A stretch of 64,000 nt of DNA from Sphaerolaimus hirsutus. Its lineage: Eukaryota; Nematoda; Chromadorea; Monhysterida; Sphaerolaimidae. The translations under genes were made by a program, and so were the position numbers. Of this stretch, positions 17,525-28,754 are shown one piece after another. Numbering within the stretch: the stretch's first letter is position 1; each line of letters begins with the position of its first letter. Under the pieces are notes generated by a model. That model saw only the letters and a list, made by a program, of their open reading frames with translations. It was not told the DNA's origin and did not search any database. The stretch lies in contig OZ038456.1 of NCBI GenBank assembly GCA_964036195.1, forward strand, positions 8,742,001 to 8,806,000, written 5' to 3'.

Positions 17525-17563
17525 TACTTTTACTGTCGGCCGACGAGGCCGACAGTAAAAGTA
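17525..17563. repeat. Perfect 17-bp hairpin with 5-nt loop
   Basis: TACTTTTACTGTCGGCC (17525-17541) and its exact reverse complement (17547-17563) enclose GACGA. It lies after the last viral coding sequence. It could be a terminator, a remnant of the element's terminal repeat, or a small fold-back insertion. Confidence 0.6.
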
Positions 17564-19056
17564 AGGACCCCGAACAAACCGCACATTGCAGTGAACCGCG
17601 CCAGATTGGCTGCCTCCAGCAATCACAGCGACAGACACCTAACGATACCTATCCAACCTGGTAATAAAAATCGCAAAATTAGCTGCACTGAGTGGTACAG
17701 GTGAGCCAATTGCCGTACTCGCCAATTTCTGTTGACCACCACCGTGCTCGCCAACATACACCACTTCACCCGCCTCGCCAACCAGCTGGAACCTCTCCAG
17801 CGGCGGCGTGAACAATTGATTGTGTAAAGTGATTTTTTGTGATGGTGGATAAATTGACAAGGCTATCAACGCATCTGTGCTGTTTTCCGACCGTGTGCCT
17901 ACCTACCTACACCTTTCCGCTTCTGTTGCCGTGAATAGAAGGGTGCGCGTTGATACCCTTCCACATTTTTTCTCAATAATTATCTTCATATTTATGACAC
18001 TGGGCGGGCGGCAGGTGAATAAAAATCAAATAGCCTCTCAAATCGACAGACTCAACAAAAAAACAACAACAACAAACCGAAAGCACCACGCTGCAATGGG
18101 AAAGGATGGTTTGGCGCGGTGTGTGGCTGGATAGCAACAAAATAAAAATTTCCTTTCTCAATGCACCGCGGTGTTAAAGCTAATTATACTAGATGTAAAT
18201 GCACTGGGACGTTTATATAATGCACTTTTGAAATGGGAATGTAAAGTGGGAATGCCTAAAAGTGAAAAAACAAATGCCCTTGCATTCAGATAGATTTAGA
18301 ATTTACTGTTCCGTACATACCTTTCTACCTACCGTACCGTACCGTTTACCTACCTACCTACCTACAATGAATGATTACCGTATATATTTCTGTTTTACAT
18401 TGGTGGTAAAGTGTCTGCAAGGGCATTGCTGCGAAAATATACCGGCGCGCGTGAATAGCACCAAACGAGAGAGGCGGGCAGGGTTCGAATGTTTTTTTTC
18501 CCTGAACGAACAGCAATATAGAAAAGACTGCGAACCCTCCTCGCACAAAAAACGCAATGAAACAGCGGAATGGGTTCGGGTTTTTTTCGAATTCGGAGGA
18601 TATTGCGAACCCATTCCGTAAAAGAGAAATGCAATGGCACGGAGCGCAGAATAAAGTGCCGAGGTTCAGGTTTTTTTCTTTGCTGTAAATCTACAAAATT
18701 TCGTTGTATTCTACCTGAACCATGGCACAGGTAATAAATCACACCCTGGAACGAGCAGGCATGCAAATCACGAATGTATAAACGTTCTCAGTTGGATATT
18801 GGCCAGTGGAAAAAAGACATACATTTGTGATTTGCATGCTACAAAAACGACGCGCAAAAAAGCTACAAAAGCGGCGGGAAACAAGAAAAAAACACCTCAC
18901 AACGCCTCACAAACGCCTACCACAACCCGCCGCCGCTGCCCGCCTACCGCCCGCCGCCTGCCTGCCGCCCGCCTGCCGCCCGCCTGCCGCCCGCCTGCCG
19001 CCCGCCGCCGCTGCCACCACCGAACGCTCAGAGCAGCACTGCGAAGGCGACGTTGT
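17564..19056. other. Flank without a convincing gene
   Basis: The stretch has a CTAC-rich microsatellite near 18330-18365, direct CTCGCCAA-like repeats near 17720-17790, GGTTCGGGTTTTTTT-type repeats (18470-18680) and a run of GCCTGCCGCCC units at 18950-19015. Open frames here are GC-repeat artefacts. The boundary between Polinton and host DNA should lie in or near this stretch, but no target duplication could be recognised because the left end is outside the window. Confidence 0.4.
18759..18839. repeat. Inverted repeat, small fold-back element
   Basis: Arms GCATGCAAATCAC (18759-18771) and GTGATTTGCATGC (18827-18839) extend with one mismatch for about 8 more bases on each side, leaving a central spacer of about 40 bp. 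Confidence 0.5.
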
Positions 19057-21861
19057 TCAATTGAACAAAAAGCAAACAACAAGACAGCTAAACGCACTGT
19101 CCTCAAACTCGTCCCTGGCGTCCACGGTGCCAGGGGCGCCGCCGCGGTGCTGGGGCACCACGCTGCTGCTCTGCCCGAGCCCGGACGCGGAGCGCTGCAC
19201 GCCGCGGCCGGCTGTGCCGTAGGCGTGGCGCATGCTGCGGTCGCGCTCGCCCGGCGAGTTGTAGCCCTTTGTGAAAATGACAATTTTTTGCACATCATTT
19301 TACACAGAGTAGTTTCACAGAGTTTCCAGTAAATACCTGGTAGGTGCGGTTGCTGCCGCTGGCACCGGGGCCGGCGCCGCCGCCCACCAGACTGTCGCCG
19401 GTGAAATTCATCAGGTTCTCTGAGGGGGAGGGTGATGCGTTTGTCATCTCGAGAGGGTGTCAAATGTCATGCAAAGTGTCAAAAGTCGTGTGAAAATAAA
19501 GGCGTTTTTTAAATGTCATGCAAATTGTCGAAAGTTGCAAGCAAAAGTGTCTGTCAAATGTCATGCATGTTGTCAAAAATCATGTAAAATGGTGTGTTTC
19601 ATTCAGAAAATGGTACCAACGGTGCGTGTCTTCATTCATTAAAAGGCACCAACGATGCATGTCGGCGATGCCATCGAACAGAGCCTGCTGGTCCGCCGAC
19701 ATGGCATCCATGCGCTTCAGAACCACCGCCATGTCGTTGCGGGGGGGCGGCGGGGGGGCTACGGAGGCTGGGGCGGCTGCGCCTATTGCTATTTTCACAA
19801 GTTGACAAAAACTTGTTGCCACTTGACAAAAAACATAGCGCCACTTGACAAAAAAGCTCGCTCGGTTGAATATTCAACTGATGTTTTTTTTTTGTCAAGT
19901 GGCGCTATGATTTTTGTCAAGTGGCAACAAGTTTTTGTCAACTTGTGAAAACAACAACCTGCCGGCGGCACCGAATACACCACGCCGGTGGTGGTGCTGC
20001 GGAGGGTGGAGCTGTCCGGGGCGAAGCGGTGCTCGGGCACCTGCGCCGGGGCGACCGGCGCCGGGATCTGGGCCGGGCCGGGCAGCGCCTGCGCGGGACT
20101 GGGCCCCGACAGCTCCCGCATCTGAATCTGCCGGGGGCGCGGGCCGCGGCGGTACCTATCGGACAGGTACTGAAAAAGTGGGATTTTGAAAATTTGGGTG
20201 ACTGAAAAGTGGGGTTTTTTTGTTTTGTTTTTTGAAAACTGACCCTCAGGAGCCACTGCACGCAGTATGCCACAATGAAAGTGAACAGGTTGGAGCCCGA
20301 TTGCGAGCCCCAATCCCACACTTTCAGCCCCCAGTTGTCCAGGTACTGCTCCACGCGCGCAACGGCGGCCTCCAAGCGGGCGACACCGTCCGCCAAAAGC
20401 TGGACCGCCTCGGCGATCTGATTCACGGTGACGGTGAGTCTGTCCACCTGTAAAATGTTGATTTGGTGTATTTCTGGTAGGAAACATAGGTTTGGTTACG
20501 ATTTGAGTTTTTTTAGGTGATTTCGCTCAGCGAAACCATTAAATTTGCGACCCTAAAAAGCCGCGTAAAATGTCAAATGTCATGCAGTGTCAAAAAATGC
20601 CTAAAAAGCTGTGTCAAACGTCAAATGTCATGCAAAGTGTCAAAACGTGTAAAATGTCATGCAAAGCGTCAAAAATACCTAAAAGTTGTGTAAAATGTCA
20701 AAAATGCTTAAAAAGACGTGTAAAATGTCAAATGTCATGCGAATTGTCAAAAATCATGGAAAATGGCAAACATAAGTTTGAAAAAGATTTTAAAAAAAGG
20801 AGTTTGAAAAAATTGTTTTTTAACCAAACCTATTTATTCTTTCTCACTAGGCAACCAAAAGATTTCTATTCTAGGTTTTCTATTCTAGGTTTTCTATTCT
20901 AGGTGTACCGGTGATATACCTTGGCCGTCAAATCCTCATCCACCACAAAAACACTGCCCTCAGTGGGATTAGGATCGCCGCCACCATCAGACACATCAAC
21001 ACCATCACCAATATCCCGCTGGACCAATTTTGCACTTTCTCTATGAATCACTGATGCCACTTTGACAGCATCAGTGGGGTTAGAAAGTGCTGAACTCGTC
21101 GTTGTGGTAGCTGTGGTTGGTATTATAGCATTAGTGGTTAGTTCCACCAATGAAGACGTGGCGGGTAGTGCTGCTTCTCTATAACACGCAACTTAATATA
21201 ACCAAAAATGTTATTGATTTTCAGGTAGTAAAAACAACAACACAGATCAACTCACTCTGGTGTGGATGGTGTATACAAATTGGGCGCATAAGTTTGGCAC
21301 AGTCTTTCAAAACGCTCTTTGTCACCCAATACGGTTCGAGCAGCCTCATAGAAATCACATTTTGGCCGGGGTAGGGAAATCGGTTTGGTGGTTGTGATAG
21401 ATTGAATAGCTGGTGTGGTTGGGGGGTGAGGGGTAGTGAAAGGTGTGGGGGGTACTGGCGACGTGGCATTTGGCGGCGACGGGGATATCTAAAAAGTGGA
21501 TATCTGAATTGAAAAATTTCCACGTGTTTGATTCAGTTTCTAATGTCAAAAAACACACCCAAATTATTTGCGGGGTACACTTTTCAGGGGTTACAGTGGG
21601 CGGTGGGGTTGCGCACGGGCATTTCCTTGCACAAGCGTCACATTCACAGTGTGCAGATTGTATCCTGCACCAAGACTCATGGCCTTTTGGGGTTTTTTTG
21701 ACCACCATCCAACTAGGTTTGTTGATCGGTGTTGTCAACTCAGCAGCGGTACTGGTCTCCACAGTAATAGACGTACTTGTGGGAGCAGTAGCAGTGGTGA
21801 TTGGGCTAGTGCTATGTGAGTCAACACCAAAGGATAGGCTAGTCAACTCACCACTCTGCGC
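19057..21861 (-). CDS. Eight-exon host gene: Thr/Pro-rich single-pass membrane protein (5' end missing)
   Basis: Leftward exons are 21861-21595, 21488-21256, 21178-20920, 20447-20244, 20169-19959, 19788-19654, 19419-19337 and 19266-19057 (stop). All seven junctions are GT-AG, and the reading phase is kept throughout (1602 nt, 533 residues visible). Exon 1 is Ser/Thr-rich with a Cys cluster (CECDACARKCPC); exons 2-3 are Pro/Thr-rich and mucin-like, with a folded piece (CDFYEAARTVLGDKERFERL). Exon 4 has a heptad-like helix (AVQLLADGVARLEAAVARVE) followed by a membrane segment (LFTFIVAYCVQWLL). The later exons are GC-rich, Pro/Gly/Ala/Ser-rich and probably a disordered cytoplasmic tail. A start exon was not found. 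I recognise no family; a cell-surface mucin-like protein is the inference. The donor of exon 1 (GTAACC) is the weakest. Confidence 0.6.
19450..19600 (+). repeat. TGTCAAATGTCATG motif cluster in an intron
   Basis: Several copies of TGTCAAATGTCATGCAAA-like units lie between the sixth and seventh exons of the membrane-protein gene. It is the first of many such clusters in the window. Confidence 0.6.
20560..20770 (+). repeat. TGTCAAATGTCATG motif cluster in an intron
   Basis: About eight degenerate units built from GTAAAATGTCAAATGTCATGC lie in the intron between the third and fourth exons of the same gene. Confidence 0.6.
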
Positions 21862-21904
21862 CTGCGTACCATTAAAACAATTTATATTTATGTATTATAA
21901 ATAG

Positions 21905-22180
21905 TGCGCACCACATTCATTGAAAATTGTGTCTGTGTAATGTCATGTAAAATGTTATGTGTAATGTAAAATGTCCTATAAAAACCACCCATAAAATGAC
22001 AAATGTCATGTAAAATACCCCGTAAAGTGTGCAGTAAAATGTCCCATAAAATTTCCTGTAAAATGTCAAAAGTCATGGTTCTATAAAAACTGCCCATAAA
22101 ATGACAAATGTAATGTAAAATACCCCATACCCCTTAAAATACCCTGTAAAATGTCAAATGTCCCGTAAAAAGTTCGGGCA
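21905..22180 (+). repeat. Long TGTCATGTAAAATG motif cluster
   Basis: More than ten units alternate TGTCATGTAAAATG, CCCATAAAATGACAAATG and CCCTGTAAAATGTC. No gene is seen in it. Confidence 0.6.
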
Positions 22181-23110
22181 ACTTTGACCCGACTCAAAAA
22201 TCGGGTGCGACCTTTAGCTCGATTCAGAAATTGGGTGTGGTTCAGCATTCTTTATTGTATCATCTAAGCAAAGTATTTGGTCGCACCCGATTTTCTAGTC
22301 GGGTCAAAAGTTGCCCGACGCGGGTGGGCTGGCGGGCGAATTGCCTCGCTGTTCGGATATCAACCATATTGACTCGAGATCGATGTTTACGGCGTTAACT
22401 ATCGATATCGAGAATATCAAATAAATTAAAAGTTCTCGAGTCAAAATGGTTGATAGCCGAGCAGCGTGGCAATTCGCCCGCCGCCCCACCGCGTCGGGCA
22501 ACTTTTGACCCAACTAGAAAATCGGGCGCGACCTTTAGTTCGATTCAGAAATTGGGTGTGGTCCAGCTTTTTTTATTGTATCATCTAAGCAAAACATTCG
22601 GTCGCGGTCGCGCCCGATTTTCTAGTCGGGTCAAAAGTTGCCCGACGCAGTGGTGCGACGGGCGAATCGACACGCTGCTCGGCTATCAACCATTTTGACC
22701 CGTTAACTATCGATATCGAGAACATCGAATAAATTAAAAGTTCTCGGGTCAAAATGGTTGATATCCGAACAGCGTGTCGATATGCCCGCCGCCCCACTGC
22801 GTCGGGCAACTTTTGACCCGACTAGAAAATCGGGCGCGACCCAGCGATTTTGTATACGTCCGAATCCTTCGCAACTCGAGTAGCAGCCATGTTTGATTGG
22901 TACCCAATCGTACCAAAGGTCGTACCCGATTTTCGAGTCGGGTAAACAGTTGCCCGACGCGGTGGGACGGCGGGCGAATCGCCACACGGTTCGGATATCA
23001 ACTATTTTTGACTCGCGAAGTTTTAATTTATTCAATATTCGATATCGAGTCAAAAATAGCTGATATCCGACCCGCGTGGCGATTCGCCCGCTGCCCCGCC
23101 GTGTCGGGTC
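22165..23110. repeat. Three tandem ~315-bp units of alternating palindromes
   Basis: Each unit has two nested inverted repeats. The first pairs CGGGCAACTTTTGACCCGAC with its complement about 150 bp away (22165-22320, 22490-22650, 22800-22955). The second pairs a GGGCGAATCGCCACGC-like arm through a GATATCAACC(A)TTTTGACTCG stretch with its complement (22325-22490, 22655-22800, 22960-23105). Unit starts lie about 323 and 310 bp apart. The copies differ by substitutions, so the array is not a fresh duplication. Confidence 0.75.
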
Positions 23111-24211
23111 GAAAAAAACAAGCCCCCTTTGAAAAAACTCACCAAAAACTGCCAAACTGATGCCAACGATTTTTACCAGTTGAAAAATTTTAGAAAATCA
23201 ATTTTAGAATTTTTCCAAAAAATTTTAGCGGGTAGGCAGCGCGAATCGACTGAAATTGTTTAATTTGTTGGATAAAAATATTTGTAAACTCGTAAATCAA
23301 CCTTGAATGAATTTGAGTTTACAGAAGTAAAACGATCTAAATTTAGGGGGAAAATAAGCAGTAAAATTAATTTTATAGAGGGACTAAGGTTGAGAATGGA
23401 AAATAAGCTTTGTAAAACACATTGAAAATAGTAAAAACCTATGCAAAAAAACTAAAAAACGGACTCTGTCGATGTGATGATAAGAGTGAACAGGATGTTG
23501 GGAATTGACATTTGAATCCTACATTCAGAACTGGTAGAATGAATAAAAACCGGCCTTGATAAACAGCAATATTTGGATACAGTTACATGTTGTAAAAACA
23601 TGAGTAAAAGACACAAGATTACTGTCCGAATCGCTTATGCTGTTGAAATAAGGTGATAAAGCTGCCAGGTATGTGCACCGATGATTGCTAACACACTATT
23701 ATATAGCACCTGTACCCCATCATCAACTGTTGTATACAAACGGGATATCCAAATGGATTTTTGGACGGATGCCAAGTTGGCGACTGGCCAACTTGGCCGG
23801 GTGCCAATTTTATAGAGGGTTTTATACGTGTTACATAAACAAAGCATGATTTGTTCGAAATGTTTCCCTCGTTGTAAACAGTCTTGTATTACATGTCAGT
23901 CCCTCTCAATGAATTTTAACAAGAAACATGCGAACTTTCTACATGATTTGGAGTCTGCAAGATTGTGCACTATATTACAACTGCTCAGATCGATTTTCAC
24001 ATGCGTTTTAGTTTTAAAATGGTTAGTTTTTCCATGGGATTTTTACACCTCCACTTGCGGAATTGAATTAACACTCTGACTTATGGAATTGTATAGTTTA
24101 TTTACGTTGTTGCGTTGTTGTGATATTTGTGCGTGTGTGCGTGTCAAATCAAATTTTCTTTTTTGAACTGAACATTTATTAGTGTAAAATGGTAATTTGA
24201 ATCAAAATATT
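23111..24211. other. AT-rich spacer, nothing recognised
   Basis: I see no exon, RNA gene or clear repeat here apart from a short inverted GCCAACTTGGC-type motif near 23775-23800. Confidence 0.4.
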
Positions 24212-25983
24212 CTAAGACATTCTAGGTCTATTTGTGTAATAATTAAGAAACACATGAATGAAATGAATCAACAGTATGTGTTCAGAAGATGTAGAATCTA
24301 GTAATGCATTTTGGATGATATTTTTAATCCTTAAAATACCTTGATACCTCATAAAACTAGTCAGCATGTATTTATGTAAGATAGGGGAACTGTTTAGAAC
24401 AAATAGGTCATTTACAGTCCTAACAAAACCAATTGCAATGCCATCTAATGTCCAAATATTTGTAAAAATAAGTTCTCTAAGTACGGGGCTGACATTAAAT
24501 ATATTAAGAACATCATGCATGAAATAATCGTTCATAATTGCTTGTACGGTGCCATTCAGCCCCATCATTTTACCAATCCCCAGCATATGCAGAAATGTCG
24601 CAATGGTATTTCCAAAGGCAGCCTGAGAAATTGAATAACAATTTTTGTGTTGTAATATATGTAAATACTAAGGTGAGTAGAATAGACGTACAAAAACTAG
24701 TAAGACTGCACAGTCGTCTATGTTGATTAAATTACCCATACTAGGTGTCCACATCGTAAACCTTTCAATCATACCAGGGTGTTGTCCCAAACCCAGTAAA
24801 AATTAATGTCAAATGTCATGTAAAATAGTGAAAACTTGTACACACAAATACATTTCACTGTGATTATTTCATTTTTGTTGACATTTGACACACATTTGAC
24901 AGAGTATAGGACAACCACCTGATCTAACAAGTTGGCCCAAGGTTCTGCAATATTAAAAATACATTTTTTTGAAACAATTTATTAAATATTAAAATATTTT
25001 ATCCCATACCTAAATTGATTGAAACTGTTCATTTGCCTGACATCCATATCACGAAAAAATGGATGTGCTTCCACATTAACAATTCCATTAATTGGATTCA
25101 CTGGTGGTATGGGGAGCATTCTATAGATTGTTTGAAAACATGTGACCCTTGGTGTTGCATAACTGTAAACAATGGGGTAAAATATCACACTAGACAACAA
25201 TTTTTTCAATTTAAACATACTTGTTTTCTTGAACCGGTGGCATAAATGTTGTTTGTTGCTGTGAAGGTTGATGCCCTACTTGTGTAGGGTGAGCTACTTG
25301 AGGGGTGGGGTGATGCCCTGCTTGTACTGAAACAGGTACTGTTGATGACATTCTATTACCGGGGTATGGTACCTGAAAAAAACACTAAAAATATTGATAC
25401 AAATCAACATAACATAGCTAAAAACAGAAAACCTGTGAATTCTGTTGCACTTGATATGGTACAGTTGTGAACAATTGAGGATTTGGTTGCTGGTTTGACC
25501 CATAGGAATGCATATGAGGCACTTGGGTGTGTAATGGGGTAACCAATTGTGCAACCCCGTTATTTTGGGGTACATTTTGATGTTGAGAGTGCACCTGCTG
25601 TTGAATTTGTCCTTGAAATTCAGTGTTCCGGTGTATTTGAGGTTGTGTACCTCCTTGTGGTTGGGGTTGTGTACCCCCTTGCTGTTGGGGTTGTGAACCG
25701 CCAACAATCACTGTATTTATTGCAGCACCCGATGAGCATGGGACATTAGGATTTTGTTGATTTTCACTCAAATCACAATTATCTGTAAAAATTTTGACTT
25801 AAAAATTTATTTAAAAATAAAAAATTATAATATTATAACAACACCTGCGTTGTACGCTCGAAAAAATTCTTCCAAATTTTCATCGAAAATTTTGTCGTGT
25901 GCGCCAGACTTGCCCTTAGGTTCTTTAATAGCTTCAGTAAAAAGACATGTGAGCAAAAAAAATATATAAAATTTCAAAGACAT
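24212..25983 (-). CDS. Secreted Gln-rich host protein, about seven exons
   Basis: The first coding exon (25983-25845) starts with a classic signal peptide (MSLKFYIFFLLTCLFTEA). Exons 25782-25433, 25372-25221, 25162-25010 and 24944-24919 follow with GT-AG borders and matching phases. The last exon (24622-24212) begins in phase 0 and ends in a stop. The second and third exons are very rich in Gln, Pro, Thr and His (QQQGGTQPQPQGGTQPQ); the last encodes about 136 folded, mostly helical residues (e.g. GIGKMMGLNGTVQAIMNDYF). The link between 24919 and 24622 is not settled: a 20-nt exon near 24735-24755 would keep the frame. The protein is likely extracellular. No family is recognised. Confidence 0.55.
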
Positions 25984-26701
25984 TCTTATAATTTTCCTTA
26001 GGTTTGATCAAATATATACCAGACTGAATTTGCATTTTGTATAAAGCAGACACAAAAAAACCATTAAGTTATGTATTTTCAGTTATTGTCATTGAATTAG
26101 GAACTTGAACACTTAAAAGTGTTCCAAAATTTAATCTAATTTACTAAGCATTCCTTTTTCATCAAAAAATATACAATTTATTGTTATTTAATAAGATAAC
26201 AACATAATCCTATTTTCCTCAATCACATTTTTAAACACACCACCCCAGACACCACCCCACGCAAATACGAACCAAATATGAACGTATTAAGATTGAACAG
26301 AAAAAAGTGTAAAAACTTGATTTCTTTGGGTAATTTTTGCCGCTGCCTCCCCACCCAAATTTACGTGACTCAGTGACTCAGATATTTTTACAGCAAAACT
26401 TCTTCCCGATGAGGCCAGACCAGACGACGTAAGGTGTTACTGTACATGTATACACTTAATCAAATTAGGACACCGTGAAATTGAATTAAACAACTTGACA
26501 AATTGGATCAAGATGTGATTAGCAAATTATTTAAATTATTAAGGTTATTTAGATTGCATTATATGTGTAAAATTAAAATAAATTTATAAAATAATTAAAT
26601 CATATTTTAATATTTTGGTGTCAGTATAAAATGTGGAGTTTAAGTAAAGTTTCAAAACATTTTCAAAAGTGAAGGAAACAAAAACAAAAACCAAAAATAA
26701 A
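25984..26701. promoter_or_regulatory. Intergenic region between divergent host genes
   Basis: This 718-bp AT-rich gap separates two genes transcribed away from each other and so should hold both promoters. There is no clear TATA box; one short direct duplication (GTGACTCAGTGACTCAG, near 26364) is seen. Confidence 0.4.
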
Positions 26702-28754
26702 ATGGAATCCAACACTTTCGATGGCCCAATAACTGGTGCGGCCGGCGATGTGCCGAGGTAAATAGGTGTCATTTTGAAAATGTCCTTGAAACTTTACTCA
26801 CGGAAAAGAAAATGTGTGAGAGCTTTTCAAATGTCTTGTAAAGTGTCAAATGTCTTGTAAAGTGTCAAATGTCATGTAAAGTGTCAAATATCATGTAAAG
26901 TGTCAAATGTCATGTAAATTGTCAAACTTTGTCCCCACACGCAGTTATTCACCGACTTCTCCCCCACCACAATGGCCTGGCAACAATTCACCGGTATATT
27001 CACCTACATCGTCCCCTTATTGGCCACCGGGTTTTTCAACGCCGCCGCCGCGAGGTGAAAACACTTCCGCTGTCGTCGCCGCCGTGGTTGAGTCGTCGCC
27101 AACATCTCCACCGCCGCCGCCGTACAATAGCGAGGACGCCGCGAGAGATAAGGCTGCCCTTGAATGGATGATGGCGCCGCGCCGGCTGCAGACGCCAACG
27201 CCCCCGCCGCCAACCAATCCTGCAGCGGCGGAGAATGAAACGTTTTTTGTGCCGGAAAATGCGACTTCTGATTTGCCGCCTCCGCCTCAGGCGCCCGTTT
27301 TGCAAGAGCAACCACCGGCACCCATGTGGTGTCCCACATCCTTCACAAATGAACACAAGTGAGTTAATTCATATGTGTTTGTAAAATGGACCACTGTAAA
27401 ATGTCAAATGTCACAAATACAACACCTTTTGTAAAGTACCCTGTAAAATGTCAAATGTCATGGAATATTAAAACTTTTCTGTAAATCACCCTGTAAAATG
27501 TCAAATGTCATGCAATCATAAAACTTTTCAATTATCAGCTGCCGCGAATGCGGTTGCTACCGCGTGATCCTTGGCGGTGGCGCAAAAATTCCAAAAATTG
27601 AGCCTGAGAGCGATTCAGAGAGCTCAAATTTTTGGTCGGAAATAGATAGTGAGACAGAAACGGAAACGGAAAGTGACTACACGATGTACAGCGATTGCTC
27701 AGATGATATGAGCATCGATGAAGATTCAGACAGTGATGATGATAATTTGGGTGTGAATTGCATGAAATGGCGCATGCGTGACTCATTCAGGGTCATAAAC
27801 AAAGTATACAACAACTACAATTTGATTTTGGACACTATTTCGAGGGACAAAAACGTCAGTCATTATATTTTTTCTCAAAACATTTATAAATTTGCGTCAT
27901 TATAAAATTGCAAAATACCCCATCTTTATCACACAGAACTTGTCTGTGTTGGAACTAGCCCGTGGGGAATATCTCCCGCTGGATCTGACCAAAGATATGA
28001 TTGAAAAATGTCGGGCCAAAATGGTAGAAAGTCTCCACCAAATAAAATCCATTGCCGTGATGGACATTTGGGGTGTCATGCATACTGGGCAAAGATTGTG
28101 TGACATGGAATACATCAGGGATAACCTGATTGAGGAGGTAGGTTTGGGTAAAACTGGGAATTATTTAAATAACAATTCATGAATAAAAATAAAAAATTTG
28201 CATTCAGCATGCATCCCTGAAAAAATGGACTGATGCTAGGCTACTGGAAATGCAGCAGAGAATCGAATTTTTCAATAAGCATATTGGGACATTGGTGAAA
28301 GTGAATGTTCTTTTGAAAAGTGGTAAAGCTGTGGACAAATCTAAATACCCCATTTGGACTTTGGTGCGGGCTGCCAGTATAAATTCGCTGTGCTCTGCGG
28401 GGTACGTAAATGAATGTGCTCCCATCAAGTATATTTTGGCAAAATGCAAAAAATACAAATTGGAGCACAAAAAGGCTGTAGAGAATGGTACTTATGTATG
28501 CAAAGATTGCAGTGCTGATTCTGGGGACAGCTGTGAGAATTTGAAAGAAAGTTAGAAAAATTTGAAAAATTTTAGGGAAATTCTTTGATCAGTTCAAACT
28601 CATTCGTTTTACAGTTGAGAAAAGTATCACTGCTGAAATCGATGAACACAAGGAATTGGTGATTACTGGATTTTTCAATTGTCCCATTTGTGAGGGAAAT
28701 GAGGTCACTGACGTAAATTTGAGCGACGACAGTGGCGAAGAAATGGATGAGTAA
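26702..28754 (+). CDS. Complete six-exon host gene, 489-aa protein with YSPTSP and CxxC motifs
   Basis: Exons are 26702-26757, 26945-27358, 27539-27854, 27937-28137, 28208-28550 and 28615-28754. All borders are GT-AG; the five junction phases agree and the sum (1470 nt) is a whole number of codons. Exon 2 is Pro-rich with SYSPTSPPP and VYSPTSSPYW, resembling the RNA polymerase II tail heptad, then two more Pro runs. Exon 3 has CRECGCY and a long acidic Ser/Glu/Asp region. Exons 4-5 look folded and helical (DLTKDMIEKCRAKMVESLHQ), and CxDC plus CPIC pairs occur near the end. A nuclear or transcription-linked role is suggested by the acidic, Pro-rich and Cys-pair composition only. TGTCAAATGTCATG clusters lie in introns 1 and 2. 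No family is recognised. Confidence 0.7.
26825..26930 (+). repeat. TGTCAAATGTC(A/T)TGTAAAG tandem units in intron 1
   Basis: Five nearly identical 19-base units lie immediately before the acceptor of exon 2. They are the most regular tandem copy of this motif in the window. Confidence 0.65.

Noticed and set aside
17525..17563. tRNA or structured RNA gene
   Set aside because: A simple hairpin without cloverleaf or conserved boxes; no tRNA or rRNA gene was recognised in the window.
1..17563. Adenovirus-like exogenous virus contamination
   Set aside because: Presence of an rve integrase and continuous flanking host DNA with introns argue for an integrated Polinton.
18799..19332. Long GC-rich frames on both strands (Pro/Ala/Arg-rich)
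   Set aside because: Caused by GCCTGCCGCCC repeats and by the antisense of real exons; only the splice-supported minus-strand exon is kept.
22165..23110. Possible CRISPR-like array
   Set aside because: Units are long palindromes without short identical repeats and unique spacers, in a eukaryotic contig.
26825..26930. Regularly spaced short repeats resembling a CRISPR array
   Set aside because: Units are directly tandem with no unique spacers and belong to a dispersed intronic motif.
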